A DNA stretch of 64,000 nt, taken from assembly GCF_001613325.1 (NCBI RefSeq), contig NZ_BDCD01000011.1:1-64000 (forward strand). The letters are read 5' to 3'. Below are positions 52,451-60,550 of this stretch, one piece after another (within the stretch, counting starts at the first letter, position 1; every line of letters begins with the position of its first letter). This stretch comes from Nocardia yamanashiensis NBRC 100130. GTDB taxonomy: Bacteria > Actinomycetota > Actinomycetes > Mycobacteriales > Mycobacteriaceae. The position numbers and the translations under genes are program-made. The notes below the pieces were generated by a model. It had not been told where the DNA came from. It ran no database searches and saw nothing but the letters and a program-made list of their open reading frames with translations.

Positions 52451-52870
52451 GTGCCGAGACCACGCCGGGCCCGCCTCGACGACGTGCATCAGCTCGCGCT
52501 GGGCATGCCGCACGTGACCCTGATCCACGGTCCGAAGGGCAATCCCGTCTATCAGGTGGGCGGCAAGTCCTTCGTCTACTTCCGCACGCCCAGCCGCGAC
52601 GCCGCCGATCCGCACACGGGGGAGCGCTGGGACGACGTCATCATCTTCTGGGTGCCGTCCGAAGCCGACAAGCTGGCCCTCACCCAGGACCCGGACTCGC
52701 CGTTCTTCACCACCCCGCATTTCGCCGGACACCTGTCGGTCCTGCTGCGCGGCGCGCACGTCGGCCAGGTGTCCCTGGCGGAACTGAGCGAAGTCGTCCA
52801 GGACGCCTGGCTCGCGCGCGCCTCGGCCACCCGGGGCCGCAAATGGCTGGCCGAGCATTCGATGCGGTGA
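52451..52870 (+). CDS. MmcQ/YjbR family protein
   Basis: 139 residues, GTG start. LALGMPHVTLIHGPKGNPVYQVGGKSFVYF (15-44) with the GxPxY-type motif, then the acidic insert and DDVIIFWVPSEADKLALTQDPDSPFFTTPHFAGHLSVLLRGAHVGQ, followed by the C-terminal helix (LAELSEVVQDAWLARA). YjbR/MmcQ proteins have a CyaY-like fold and bind DNA or ligands; no enzymatic role is established. It converges on the nitrilase gene, two bases apart. Confidence 0.83.
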   Translation: MPRPRRARLDDVHQLALGMPHVTLIHGPKGNPVYQVGGKSFVYFRTPSRDAADPHTGERWDDVIIFWVPSEADKLALTQDPDSPFFTTPHFAGHLSVLLRGAHVGQVSLAELSEVVQDAWLARASATRGRKWLAEHSMR

Positions 52871-52872
52871 GG

Positions 52873-53577
52873 TCAGCCGATATCGGCCGCCACCACCATC
52901 GCGCTGGTCCCGTCGGCCTCGGCGAGTAGTTCGCCGCCCGCCGCCCAGATGGCCGAGCGCCCGCAGCCGATCCATTCCCCGGCCGCGCCGACGTGATTGG
53001 CCAGCGCCACGAACATCCGATCCCGCTCGGCGATGGCCGGGTACACGGTCGCCCGCTCGGTCATCCCGGCTTCGGAGCCGTAGAGGGAACTGGCCAGCAG
53101 TACATCGCAGTCGTCGTCGTGGGCGCGCGCCGTGAGTTCCGGGAAGTGATTGTCGAAGCAGGTCGCCAATCCGAAACGGACACCGCCCAATTCGAAGCGG
53201 CCGTCGGTGTTTCCGGGCGTGAACACCCAGCGTTCCTCGGCGTACAGATGCTGTTTGCGATAGGTGGTCAGCAGGTCGCCGTCCGGTCCGAACACGAAAG
53301 TCGTAATGGCCGGGCCGTTCTCGGTGGCCGCCACGCCATTGACGACGGTGGCGATGCCTGCCGTGCGCAAGGGCGTCAGGCGCGGATCCTTCGGATGCGT
53401 CCACCGGGTCGGGTCGTGGGCGAGATCGTCGGGCTCGTATCCGGTCAGCGCCAGTTCCGGATATACGACCAGCTCGGCCCCGAGCTGTGCCGCCTCCTTG
53501 GCCAGCGCCGCCATCTGCTCCACATTGGCCTCGATGTCGACTGGAACGCAGGACAATTGGGCTACTGCGATTCTCAT
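52873..53577 (-). CDS. Carbon-nitrogen hydrolase (nitrilase superfamily amidase)
   Basis: 234 residues. Catalytic triad visible: Glu41 in VVYPELALTGYE, Lys108 in TTYRKQHLY, Cys140 in GLATCFDNHFPE. The small size fits branch members that hydrolyse aliphatic amides, carbamoyl groups or deaminated glutathione. Start at MRIAVAQLSC fits family N-termini; in-frame DNA upstream is promoter-like rather than coding. Divergent from the secreted lipase. Confidence 0.88.
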   Translation of the reverse strand: MRIAVAQLSCVPVDIEANVEQMAALAKEAAQLGAELVVYPELALTGYEPDDLAHDPTRWTHPKDPRLTPLRTAGIATVVNGVAATENGPAITTFVFGPDGDLLTTYRKQHLYAEERWVFTPGNTDGRFELGGVRFGLATCFDNHFPELTARAHDDDCDVLLASSLYGSEAGMTERATVYPAIAERDRMFVALANHVGAAGEWIGCGRSAIWAAGGELLAEADGTSAMVVAADIG

Positions 53578-53815
53578 GCAGGAAAGATAGACGATGCGCC
53601 GGACGCGTTGAAGGCGGCTCCCGCCGCATTTCCGTTGTGATCGATGACATCGGCGGTGGGTCGCCATTGTCGTTTCGCCAAGTTCCCGCACCCTGGATTG
53701 GGCACTTTGACAGAAGAACGCTATTTTCACAGCGTCCTGTTGCGCCGGTCACTGTCGACCGGTGCACCGGATCGCTAGTCCCCCTAGGGTGTTCCCGCTG
53801 TTTCCGAAGGTTGGC

Positions 53816-55006
53816 ATGTTGAGATCCGCTATCAAGATCATGATCTTGGTATTGACCGTTGCCGCGTCCGCCGCGTTGCTGAGCGCGCCCGCCGGCGCGA
53901 ATCCGCTGTACCCCACGCCCGATCCGGACCCGTTCTTCCAGGCCCCGAGCGACCTGGCCGACAAGAAGCCGGGTGACGTGGTGCGGGTGCGCCGCATCGA
54001 CCCGGGCTTCTACGTCCACACCGACGGCTGGCAGGTGGCCTTCCGGTCCACCAATTCGGCCGGCAATCCGATCATGGGCATGACCACCGTGCTCATGCCG
54101 CAGGGCGTGAAGAACCCGCCGCTGGTGTCCTACCAGGCGCTGATCAATTCCCTGGGCACGCAATGCAGTCCGTCGCGTTCGCTGTTCAACGGCGAGCTGC
54201 AGGACTCGGCGGGCGCCATGCTGCCCATCGGCCGCGGCTGGGCCATCTCCATGCCCGACTATCTCGGTCCCACGGTCGCTTACGGCGCGGCCAAGCTCGG
54301 CGGCATGGTGACCCTGGACAGCGTCAAGGCGGTGAAGCAGGTCAGCGAACTCGGTCTCGCCGATGTGCCGACCGTGCTGGCCGGCTACTCCGGCGGCGGG
54401 ATGGCGACGTCGTGGGCGGGCGCGATGCAGCCGACCTACGCGCCGGATCTGAAGCTGACCGCCGTGGTGGCGGGTGGCATCCCGGCCGATCTGCGGGAAA
54501 TGGCCCTGGCCCTGGGTTTCGACCCGCACCCCGGCTTCGGTCTCGCCTTCGCCGCCGCCATGGGCCTGGAGCGGGAGTACCCGGATCGACTACCGGTCTC
54601 CGATCAGCTCAACGAGAACGGGCTCTGGTTCCGCGATTTCACCAAGGACGCCTGCCGCCGCTTCCTGCTCTTCCACGGCGTCACCCGTAATGCCGCGCAG
54701 CTGGCCGCCTCCCGCGACATGATGAGCAGCCCCGAAGCGCACGCCGTGCTGCGCGAGAACAGCCTGCGCTACTCCGATCTGCTGCCGACGGTGCCCACTT
54801 TCTTCTGGCAGGGCCGTTTCGACACCATGACCTTCTTCGGCCCGGTCGAGGAAGTGGCGCAACGCTATTGCCAGGCCGGTGTTCCGCTCACCTTCAAGCC
54901 GTACGAGATCGCCGAGCATCTCACCACGGCCGTCGCGGGCTTCCCGGAAGCCTGGGAGTACGTGGAGGCCCGCTTCCGCGGTGACCCGGTGACCACCACC
55001 TGCTGA
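53816..55006 (+). CDS. Secreted lipase (secretory lipase, LIP family)
   Basis: 396 residues. Signal peptide: LRSAIKIMILVLTVAASAALLSAPAGA, cleaved near residue 29. Mature body: FYVHTDGWQVAFRSTNSAGNPIMGMTTVLMP, PLVSYQALINSLGTQCSPS, VLAGYSGGGMATSWAGA (nucleophile Ser in GYSGG), FFWQGRFDTMTFF (Asp) and AEHLTTAVAGFPEAWEYVEARF (His). This is the fungal/actinobacterial secretory lipase pattern, acting on triacylglycerols or long-chain esters. GAAGG precedes the ATG at 53816. A strong terminator follows. Confidence 0.87.
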   Translation: MLRSAIKIMILVLTVAASAALLSAPAGANPLYPTPDPDPFFQAPSDLADKKPGDVVRVRRIDPGFYVHTDGWQVAFRSTNSAGNPIMGMTTVLMPQGVKNPPLVSYQALINSLGTQCSPSRSLFNGELQDSAGAMLPIGRGWAISMPDYLGPTVAYGAAKLGGMVTLDSVKAVKQVSELGLADVPTVLAGYSGGGMATSWAGAMQPTYAPDLKLTAVVAGGIPADLREMALALGFDPHPGFGLAFAAAMGLEREYPDRLPVSDQLNENGLWFRDFTKDACRRFLLFHGVTRNAAQLAASRDMMSSPEAHAVLRENSLRYSDLLPTVPTFFWQGRFDTMTFFGPVEEVAQRYCQAGVPLTFKPYEIAEHLTTAVAGFPEAWEYVEARFRGDPVTTTC

Positions 55007-55013
55007 GACAGCG

Positions 55014-55056
55014 CTGTGCCCCGCCATGAGCAATCGTGGCGGGGCACAGTCGTTTT
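55014..55056 (+). terminator. Terminator after the secreted lipase
   Basis: Perfect 13-bp stem CTGTGCCCCGCCA (55014-55026) with complement at 55037-55049, a 10-base loop, then TCGTTTT. It lies 8 bases after the lipase stop and before the convergent ribBA end, so may serve both. Confidence 0.88.
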
Positions 55057-55068
55057 CGGGCGAGGGCG

Positions 55069-56298
55069 TCAGCGGAACCCGACCGCGACATCCGCCTCGG
55101 CCAGCTCGTGCCGCATCCGGTCGCGCTTGGTGCGCAGGTAGTGCACATTGTGCTCGGTGGGCTGGGTGACCAGCGGAATACGGTCGGTGACGTCGACCCC
55201 GTGCGCGGTCAGCCCCGACTGCTTGGCGGGGTTGTTGCTCAGCAGCCGAACCGAATTCACGCCGAGATCCAGCAGGATGCGCGCGGCCGCACCGTAGTCA
55301 CGGGCGTCGATGGGCAGGCCCAGGCGCACATTGGCGTCCACGGTGTCGGCCCCGCCGTCCTGAAGTTCGTAGGCGCGCAACTTGTTCAGCAGTCCGATGC
55401 CGCGGCCCTCCTGCCCGCGCAGGTAGACAACCACGCCCTGCCCCTCCGCCGCAACGGCTTCCAGCGCCGCGTCCAGCTGTTCGCCGCAGTCGCAGCGCAG
55501 CGAGCCGAAGGCATCGCCGGTGAGGCATTCGGAATGCACGCGCGCCAGCACGCTTTCGCCCGATGGCGCGCCGTACACCAGCGCCAGATGCTCCGCGCCG
55601 GAATGCTCGTCGCTGTACCCGATGACCCGGAAATCACCGAAGCGGGTCGGCAGCCGCGTCTCCACGACCCGGGAAATGCCGTGCTCCAACTGTTTCCGGT
55701 ATTCGATCAGGTCGGCGATGGAGATGATCGGCAACTCGTGCTCGCGGGCCATGACCAGCAGTTCGGGCAGGCGCGCCATGGTGCCGTCGTCGTTCACCAC
55801 CTCCGCGATCACCCCGGCGGGCCGCAGCCCGGCCAGCCGCATGAGATCCACCGCGGCCTCGGTATGACCCGGCCGGCCCAGCACCCCACGGGGATTGGCG
55901 CGTAGCGGGAACACGTGCCCGGGCCGCGACAGCTGATCCGGGGTGGTGCGCGGATCGGCCAGCACGCGCATGGTGCGGGCGCGGTCGGCGGCCGAGATGC
56001 CGGTGCTCACCCCGGCGACCGCGTCCACCGACACGGTGTAGGCGGTGCCCTTGGGGTCCTCGTTGACCGCGGTCATGGGCGGCAGGTGCAGCCGGTCGCA
56101 GTCCTCGCCCGTCATCGGCACGCAGATGACGCCGCTGGTGTGGCGCACCAGGAAGGCGATGTTCGCCGGCGTCGCCAGTTCTGCGGCGAGGATCAGATCG
56201 CCCTCGTTCTCACGGTCCTCGTCGTCCACCACGAGCACCATGCCGCCGCGCGCGATCGCGGCCACCGCGGTTGCGATGCTGTCGAGTTCACCGGTCAT
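55069..56298 (-). CDS. ribBA: Bifunctional 3,4-dihydroxy-2-butanone-4-phosphate synthase / GTP cyclohydrolase II (RibBA)
   Basis: 409 residues; makes both early precursors of riboflavin. DHBP synthase domain (1-~203): [20 protein letters not shown] (19-38, acidic Mg site), [76 protein letters not shown] cyclohydrolase II domain: [27 protein letters not shown] with the three zinc cysteines, [22 protein letters not shown] and [11 protein letters not shown]. It stands alone, without the other rib genes and without a visible FMN riboswitch in its short leader. It may supply flavin for the many flavoenzymes nearby. Confidence 0.95.
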   Translation of the reverse strand: MTGELDSIATAVAAIARGGMVLVVDDEDRENEGDLILAAELATPANIAFLVRHTSGVICVPMTGEDCDRLHLPPMTAVNEDPKGTAYTVSVDAVAGVSTGISAADRARTMRVLADPRTTPDQLSRPGHVFPLRANPRGVLGRPGHTEAAVDLMRLAGLRPAGVIAEVVNDDGTMARLPELLVMAREHELPIISIADLIEYRKQLEHGISRVVETRLPTRFGDFRVIGYSDEHSGAEHLALVYGAPSGESVLARVHSECLTGDAFGSLRCDCGEQLDAALEAVAAEGQGVVVYLRGQEGRGIGLLNKLRAYELQDGGADTVDANVRLGLPIDARDYGAAARILLDLGVNSVRLLSNNPAKQSGLTAHGVDVTDRIPLVTQPTEHNVHYLRTKRDRMRHELAEADVAVGFR

Positions 56299-56363
56299 CG
56301 TCGACCACCTCCTTCAGTACTTCTAATCGAAATATGACTGACGAAGAACAACGAGGTGGGGTC

Positions 56364-56374
56364 CCGCTCACCGG
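56364..56374 (+). repeat. CCGYTSACCGG motif, copy 5
   Basis: CCGCTCACCGG within GGTCCCGCTCACCGGTAC, between ribBA and the MFS terminator. See findings. Confidence 0.35.
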
Positions 56375-56377
56375 TAC

Positions 56378-56410
56378 GAAAAAGGCCCGGAAGCCGAAGC
56401 TTCCGGGCCT
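56378..56410 (-). terminator. Rho-independent terminator of the MFS gene
   Basis: Read on the minus strand: AGGCCCGGAAGC, TTCG tetraloop, GCTTCCGGGCCT (56410-56383), then TTTTTCG. Perfect 12-bp stem with a stabilising UUCG loop and T run, 20 bases beyond the transporter stop. Separates it from ribBA. Confidence 0.92.
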
Positions 56411-56429
56411 TGGACGAGGCAGTGGCGAC

Positions 56430-58145
56430 CTAGTGGGCCGTACCGCCGGTGGCCGGGGTGCGGCCGTGCTTCATGATCACCGTGCCGATCAGGGCGACGA
56501 CCGCCGCGATCGCGATGAAGTAGAAGCTGATCTCATAGCCCTTGTCGGCGTAGAGCAGATCCACGTCCTTGGTGACCGTGGGCGCGCCCATCACCGCCAC
56601 ATCCACCTTGACCGGATTGGCATTGAGGAAGGCCGTCGCCACCGCGAGACCGATCGCCGCGCCCATGGCCTGCATGACGCCCAGCATGCCCGCGCTGATG
56701 CCCTGCTGTTCGGCGGGCACACCCTCGACTATGAGGTTGGGCGTGGCCGCGTAATAGAGGCCGAAGGCGATGCCGAACACGGCGCTCACGATGGCCAGCA
56801 CGCCCCAGGTGTGGGCGAGCAGCGCGTAGGCGATGGAGGAGCCGACGAAGATGACCAGCGCCAGGATGAGCGGTTGGCGCGCACCGAGTTTGCGGATCCA
56901 CAGACCGCCGAGGAAACCGAAGACCATGGAGATGATCGACTGCAACAGGGCGATATGGGTGGCGAACTTCAGCAGCGAGAAACCGTCACCGTAGGTGTAG
57001 CCCGGATTCAGATCCACCTTCACCATGTCCGGCGGCAGCTGCGAGAGCACCATTTCCTCCGGCACCTTCACCGCGCCCGGCGGCAGTTCCACGCCCGGGG
57101 GCAGCTGTGCCTTGGCGGCGGCCTCGGCCTGTGCCTGAGCCTGTTGCAGCGCACCGGTCTTCACCTGTTCCCAGGTGGCGGCCTTGACCTGCTCGACCAC
57201 CTCGGAGGCCGGCGGCGACTGGGTCATGTAACCGACCGCGTAGGACTGGTAGCCGATGGTGAAGGACGCCAGCAGCGCGATGAACAGCACCACGCTCACG
57301 CGCGGGGTGAACAGCAGCTTCATATCCATGATCGGCTGCTTGACCCGCAGCTCGATGACCGGGAACAGCGCCAGCAGCGCCAGGCCGCCGATGAGGTACG
57401 CCAGCGAGGACGGCTTGGTCCAGCCCCACGCCTGACCGTTGTCCAGGTACACCAGCGTCAGCACCAGGCCCGCGCCGAGCACGGCCGCGCCGATGAAGTC
57501 CAGCTTCTGCGGCACCCGCAGTTTCGACTCCGGGACGATCGCGATCACCAGCGGAATCATCACGACGGTGAAGACGAACAGGAACCAGAAGATGGCCCGC
57601 CAGCTGTAGTGCTCCACGATCCAGCCGCCGATCAGCGGACCCGCCAGCGCCGAGACGCCGAGGCCGGTGGAGGCGACGCCCAGGCCGACCGGCACCAGAT
57701 GCCGCGGCATCAGATCGCGGATCAGGCCGTAGGAGATGACCGCCGTCGCGATGGCCGTCGCCTGCAGACCGCGGCCCACCAGGAACAGCATCCAGTTGCT
57801 GGTGACCGCGCAGATGGCGCAGCCGATCATGAACAGCACGCCGCAGACCAGGAACATCCGCTTCTTGCCCACGATGTCGCTGAGCTTGCCGATCAACGGG
57901 GACGCGGCGGCGCCGATGACGCCGAAGATGATGATGGCCCAGTTGATGTTCGCGCCGTGACCGGGGAAGGTCGGCGCGATCTGGCGCAGCGCCGCGGAGA
58001 CCATGACGTACTGCATGGGCGCGACCTCGGTGAACAGCACGATCACCGCGAGAACAGAGAAGATCCGCAGCTTCGACGCACCGTCGAGACGGCCGGTGTC
58101 GTCAACGGGGCCCGAAGGCACCGCGGTGTCGACGGAGGTGGACAT
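56430..58145 (-). CDS. MFS transporter (DHA2, 14-TM) with a long hydrophilic insertion
   Basis: 571 residues, proton-coupled exporter type. NWAIIIFGVIGAAASPLIGKLSDIVGKKRMFL contains motif A (about 80-100); GRGLQATAIATAVISYGLIRDLMPRHLVPVGLGVASTGLGVSALAGPLIGGWI is motif B/C. Between segments (residues ~305-400) lies an unusual insert rich in Gln/Ala then Pro (TWEQVKTGALQQAQAQAEAA, LPPGVELPPGAVKVPEEM), probably outside the membrane. The PadR gene is 79 bases upstream on the same strand and the IclR gene beyond it, suggesting PadR control, as for many drug exporters. Substrate could be a drug or an aromatic or steroid compound. Confidence 0.85.
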   Translation of the reverse strand: MSTSVDTAVPSGPVDDTGRLDGASKLRIFSVLAVIVLFTEVAPMQYVMVSAALRQIAPTFPGHGANINWAIIIFGVIGAAASPLIGKLSDIVGKKRMFLVCGVLFMIGCAICAVTSNWMLFLVGRGLQATAIATAVISYGLIRDLMPRHLVPVGLGVASTGLGVSALAGPLIGGWIVEHYSWRAIFWFLFVFTVVMIPLVIAIVPESKLRVPQKLDFIGAAVLGAGLVLTLVYLDNGQAWGWTKPSSLAYLIGGLALLALFPVIELRVKQPIMDMKLLFTPRVSVVLFIALLASFTIGYQSYAVGYMTQSPPASEVVEQVKAATWEQVKTGALQQAQAQAEAAAKAQLPPGVELPPGAVKVPEEMVLSQLPPDMVKVDLNPGYTYGDGFSLLKFATHIALLQSIISMVFGFLGGLWIRKLGARQPLILALVIFVGSSIAYALLAHTWGVLAIVSAVFGIAFGLYYAATPNLIVEGVPAEQQGISAGMLGVMQAMGAAIGLAVATAFLNANPVKVDVAVMGAPTVTKDVDLLYADKGYEISFYFIAIAAVVALIGTVIMKHGRTPATGGTAH

Positions 58146-58224
58146 ATTGCGTCCTCCAATGGGTAGGTAACACGATTCGTGAACCGTGTCACACCCTGGT
58201 TTAGCCGACTATCGCTGTGCCCAT

Positions 58225-58860
58225 TCAGTGGGAATCTTCCGAAAACTGCTTGCCGGCGGCTTTTCGGCGGCTACGCTTCCTGGCCAGTTTCTCCATATCG
58301 GCGAGCAAGTCCTCGGCGAATTCCTTCTCCGCCTCGTAATGCCTTACGCACCACTTCAATACCGCGCTCGGATACGCCCAGTCCGGATTCGCTTCCGCGC
58401 CGTCGGCGTCGGCCTGCGCCCGGCGGCGCATCTTCTCGGTGTATTCGATGTGCTGGGTGAGGATCTCGCGCATGCGCTCCGGTTCGGCCAGATGGCCCAG
58501 CCAGGCCCGCAGCATCACACTGTGTTTCAGCACCGGCGCCTCCACCGGTGAATGATTCACCCAGTGCGAGGCGGCTTCCCGGCCGCTCTCGGTAATGGCG
58601 TACATGCGTTTGCCGCGCATTCCGTCCTCGGACACCACGGTTCGCGATACCGCGAAGCCGTGCTTCTCGAGCCGTTTCAGCTCGGCGTAGATCTGGCTGA
58701 ACGACGGGCTCCAGTAGAAGAACTGCAAACTCCAGTCGGCCCACTTCTTCAGGTCGTAACCGGAGAGTTCCTCTGCGTGCGAGAGCATTCCGAGCACGGC
58801 CCAGGCCGTGGTGGGCAGCTCCGGAATCGCGTCGGATTCAGCGACACCATCGGTCATCAT
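58225..58860 (-). CDS. PadR-family transcriptional regulator
   Basis: 211 residues. LPTTAWAVLGMLSHAEELSGYDLKKWADWSLQFFYWSPSFSQIYAELKRLEKHGFAVSRTVVSEDGMRGKRMYAITESGREAASHWV (14-100) is a PadR winged helix, followed by a C-terminal dimerisation coiled region and a basic end. PadR repressors usually respond to phenolics or drugs and control an adjacent transporter; the MFS gene is directly downstream. Two tandem ATGs (58860 and 58857) are possible starts. Confidence 0.87.
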   Translation of the reverse strand: MMTDGVAESDAIPELPTTAWAVLGMLSHAEELSGYDLKKWADWSLQFFYWSPSFSQIYAELKRLEKHGFAVSRTVVSEDGMRGKRMYAITESGREAASHWVNHSPVEAPVLKHSVMLRAWLGHLAEPERMREILTQHIEYTEKMRRRAQADADGAEANPDWAYPSAVLKWCVRHYEAEKEFAEDLLADMEKLARKRSRRKAAGKQFSEDSH

Positions 58861-58894
58861 CGAACTGTATCGCCCCCGCAAATTCCCGCTCCGC

Positions 58895-59728
58895 TCAACG
58901 CCAGTGCGCACGACGCGGGAACAGCGTGCGACCGGCCTCGTGCGCGACCTCGAGCACGACGCGGGCCAGCCGGTCGTAGCTCATGCCGTCCGCGCGACCC
59001 GACAGCGACAGCGCGGCCGGCGCGGTGCCGCGGCCCCGCAACGGCGCTGCCACGCAGGCGATTCCGACGACGGCCTCTTCGCGGTCGATGGCGACGCCCT
59101 GGCGCATGCGGATCTGCTGCAGTTCGCGGGCCAGGGCTTCCGGCTCGCAAATGGTGCGCGGGGTCAGCCGCGGCAGCCGGGTGCGCAGCGCGGCCTCGGC
59201 GATATTCGGCTCCAGACAGGCGAGCATGGCCTTGCCGACACCCGTTGCGTGCGCGGGCATCCGGCCACCCAGGCGGGTGGGCAGGCTGGCGGCGAAACGG
59301 CCGCCGGCCTTGTCCAGGTAGACCACGTCGCGGCCGTCGAGCACCGCCAGGTGGCCGACCATGCCGGTGCGCTGGCTCAGCTCGTGCAGCAGCGGGCTCA
59401 CGGCGTCGCGGATCTCGTTGTGGTCGGCGGTGAGTCCGCCGAGCTCGAGCGCGCGCATGCCCAGGCGGTAGCCGCCCGAGGTGTGGGCCAGCCAGCGCAG
59501 CTTGATCATCTGATCGAGGATCCGGTGCACGGTGGACCGCGGCAGCCCGGTGCGCTCGACCAGGCCGAGCAGCGTGAGGGTGGGGGTGGAAGCGTCGAAA
59601 GCGTCCAGGATCAAGGTCATTCGCTCGATCATCGAGACGGGAACCTCGGCGCTGGCGCGAGAGTCCTTGGCGCGCATGGGGGTGTGGGTCTTACGTGTCT
59701 CCGCCGAAGGCAGCAGGGCGACGGACAT
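58895..59728 (-). CDS. IclR-family regulator divergent from the steroid ring operon
   Basis: 277 residues. Winged helix: MIERMTLILDAFDASTPTLTLLGLVERTGLPRSTVHRILDQMIKLRWLAHTSGGYRLG (33-90). The effector domain (GMVGHLAVLDGRDVVYLDKAGGRFAASLPTRLGGRMPAHATGVGKAMLACLE) is standard. Divergent from the hsaB-kshA-kshB-hsaC operon over 233 bases containing several palindromes, so it is the best candidate regulator of that operon. TetR-type KstR usually governs such genes, and no KstR box was found here. GGAGGTAC precedes the ATG. Effector likely a steroid or aromatic intermediate (inference). Confidence 0.88.
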   Translation of the reverse strand: MSVALLPSAETRKTHTPMRAKDSRASAEVPVSMIERMTLILDAFDASTPTLTLLGLVERTGLPRSTVHRILDQMIKLRWLAHTSGGYRLGMRALELGGLTADHNEIRDAVSPLLHELSQRTGMVGHLAVLDGRDVVYLDKAGGRFAASLPTRLGGRMPAHATGVGKAMLACLEPNIAEAALRTRLPRLTPRTICEPEALARELQQIRMRQGVAIDREEAVVGIACVAAPLRGRGTAPAALSLSGRADGMSYDRLARVVLEVAHEAGRTLFPRRAHWR

Positions 59729-59841
59729 ATGTACCTCCGTTGGTTCATATCCAGTCTAGGAGTATTCCGACTAGGCATGTGACGAAGCCGGACCTTGTGC
59801 TACCCATCACAGTGCCCTGGCCCACACCCGGAGAAATCGGG

Positions 59842-59950
59842 AGAACTACGTAGGTTCTACGGATCCATGTCTCGGTGACCGAACCCTGTTGTTGACGCCT
59901 CCTGGCCGCGACCTGCTGTCATGACTGACAGCTATATTTCGGATCGAAAT
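59842..59950. promoter_or_regulatory. Palindrome cluster between the IclR gene and the hsaB-ksh operon
   Basis: Three inverted repeats: AGAAC..GTTCT with a 7-base TACGTAG centre (about 59843-59859); TGTCA TGAC TGACA (59917-59930); and ATTTCG GAT CGAAAT (59936-59950), which directly abuts the AAGGAGG ribosome-binding site. The last overlaps the likely transcription or translation start and fits a repressor site. Which protein binds which is inference. Confidence 0.5.
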
Positions 59951-59961
59951 AAGGAGGCCCC

Positions 59962-60465
59962 GTGGAACCGGTGCTCCAGTCAGCCCCGGCGATCGACGAG
60001 ACCGCTTTCAAGACCGTGCTGAGTCGCTTCGCCTCGGGCGTCACCGTGATCACCGCGATCGACGAGGGCGAGCCCATCGGGTTCGCCTGCCAGTCCTTCG
60101 CGTCGCTGTCCATCGACCCGCCGCTGGTGAGCTTCTTCCCGGCGCGCACCTCGAGCACCTGGCCGCGGATGCGGGAGGTCGGCAAGTTCTGTGTGAACAT
60201 TCTGGCCGACCATCAGAACGACATCTGCCGGCAGCTCGGCCGGCCCGGCGCGGACAAGTTCGCGGGCGTCGAGTGGACACCGTCGGAGAACGGGTCGCCG
60301 CTGCTCACCGGGGCCATGGCCTCCATCGACTGCTACCTCTACGACGAGGTCGACGGCGGCGACCACACCATTGTCATCGCCCGGGTGAGCGGTTTGAACG
60401 AGCACTCCGAGGCCACCCCGCTGCTCTTCTACCGGGCCGCCTTCGGGCGTCTCGCACACCAGTAG
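59962..60465 (+). CDS. hsaB: Flavin reductase, HsaB-like (reductase partner of HsaA)
   Basis: 167 residues, GTG start after AAGGAGG. FMN-dependent reductase domain: FKTVLSRFASGVTVITAIDEGEPIGFACQSFASLSIDPPLVSFFPARTSSTWPRMREVGKFCVNILADHQNDICRQLG (16-93), then DCYLYDEVDGGDHTIVIARV. It supplies reduced FMN to a monooxygenase; in steroid degraders the partner is HsaA. It opens the operon with kshA and kshB, so assignment as HsaB is by family plus context. Other two-component monooxygenase partners are possible. Confidence 0.82.
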   Translation: MEPVLQSAPAIDETAFKTVLSRFASGVTVITAIDEGEPIGFACQSFASLSIDPPLVSFFPARTSSTWPRMREVGKFCVNILADHQNDICRQLGRPGADKFAGVEWTPSENGSPLLTGAMASIDCYLYDEVDGGDHTIVIARVSGLNEHSEATPLLFYRAAFGRLAHQ

Positions 60466-60550
60466 CTACCTCCCGGCCAGTGGGACAGCCATTGTCGTCG
60501 GCGTCACATCGGCCGCAACCATCGAAGCAAGGCAAGGGAGAGGAATTCAC

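Noticed and set aside
56299..56429. FMN riboswitch upstream of ribBA
   Set aside because: Only 131 bases separate ribBA from the MFS stop and they hold the MFS terminator. None of the conserved RFN-element blocks is visible.
59729..59961. KstR box in front of the hsaB-kshA operon
   Set aside because: AGAAC and GTTCT halves are present but 7 bases apart instead of 2, so the consensus AACnnGTT is not met.
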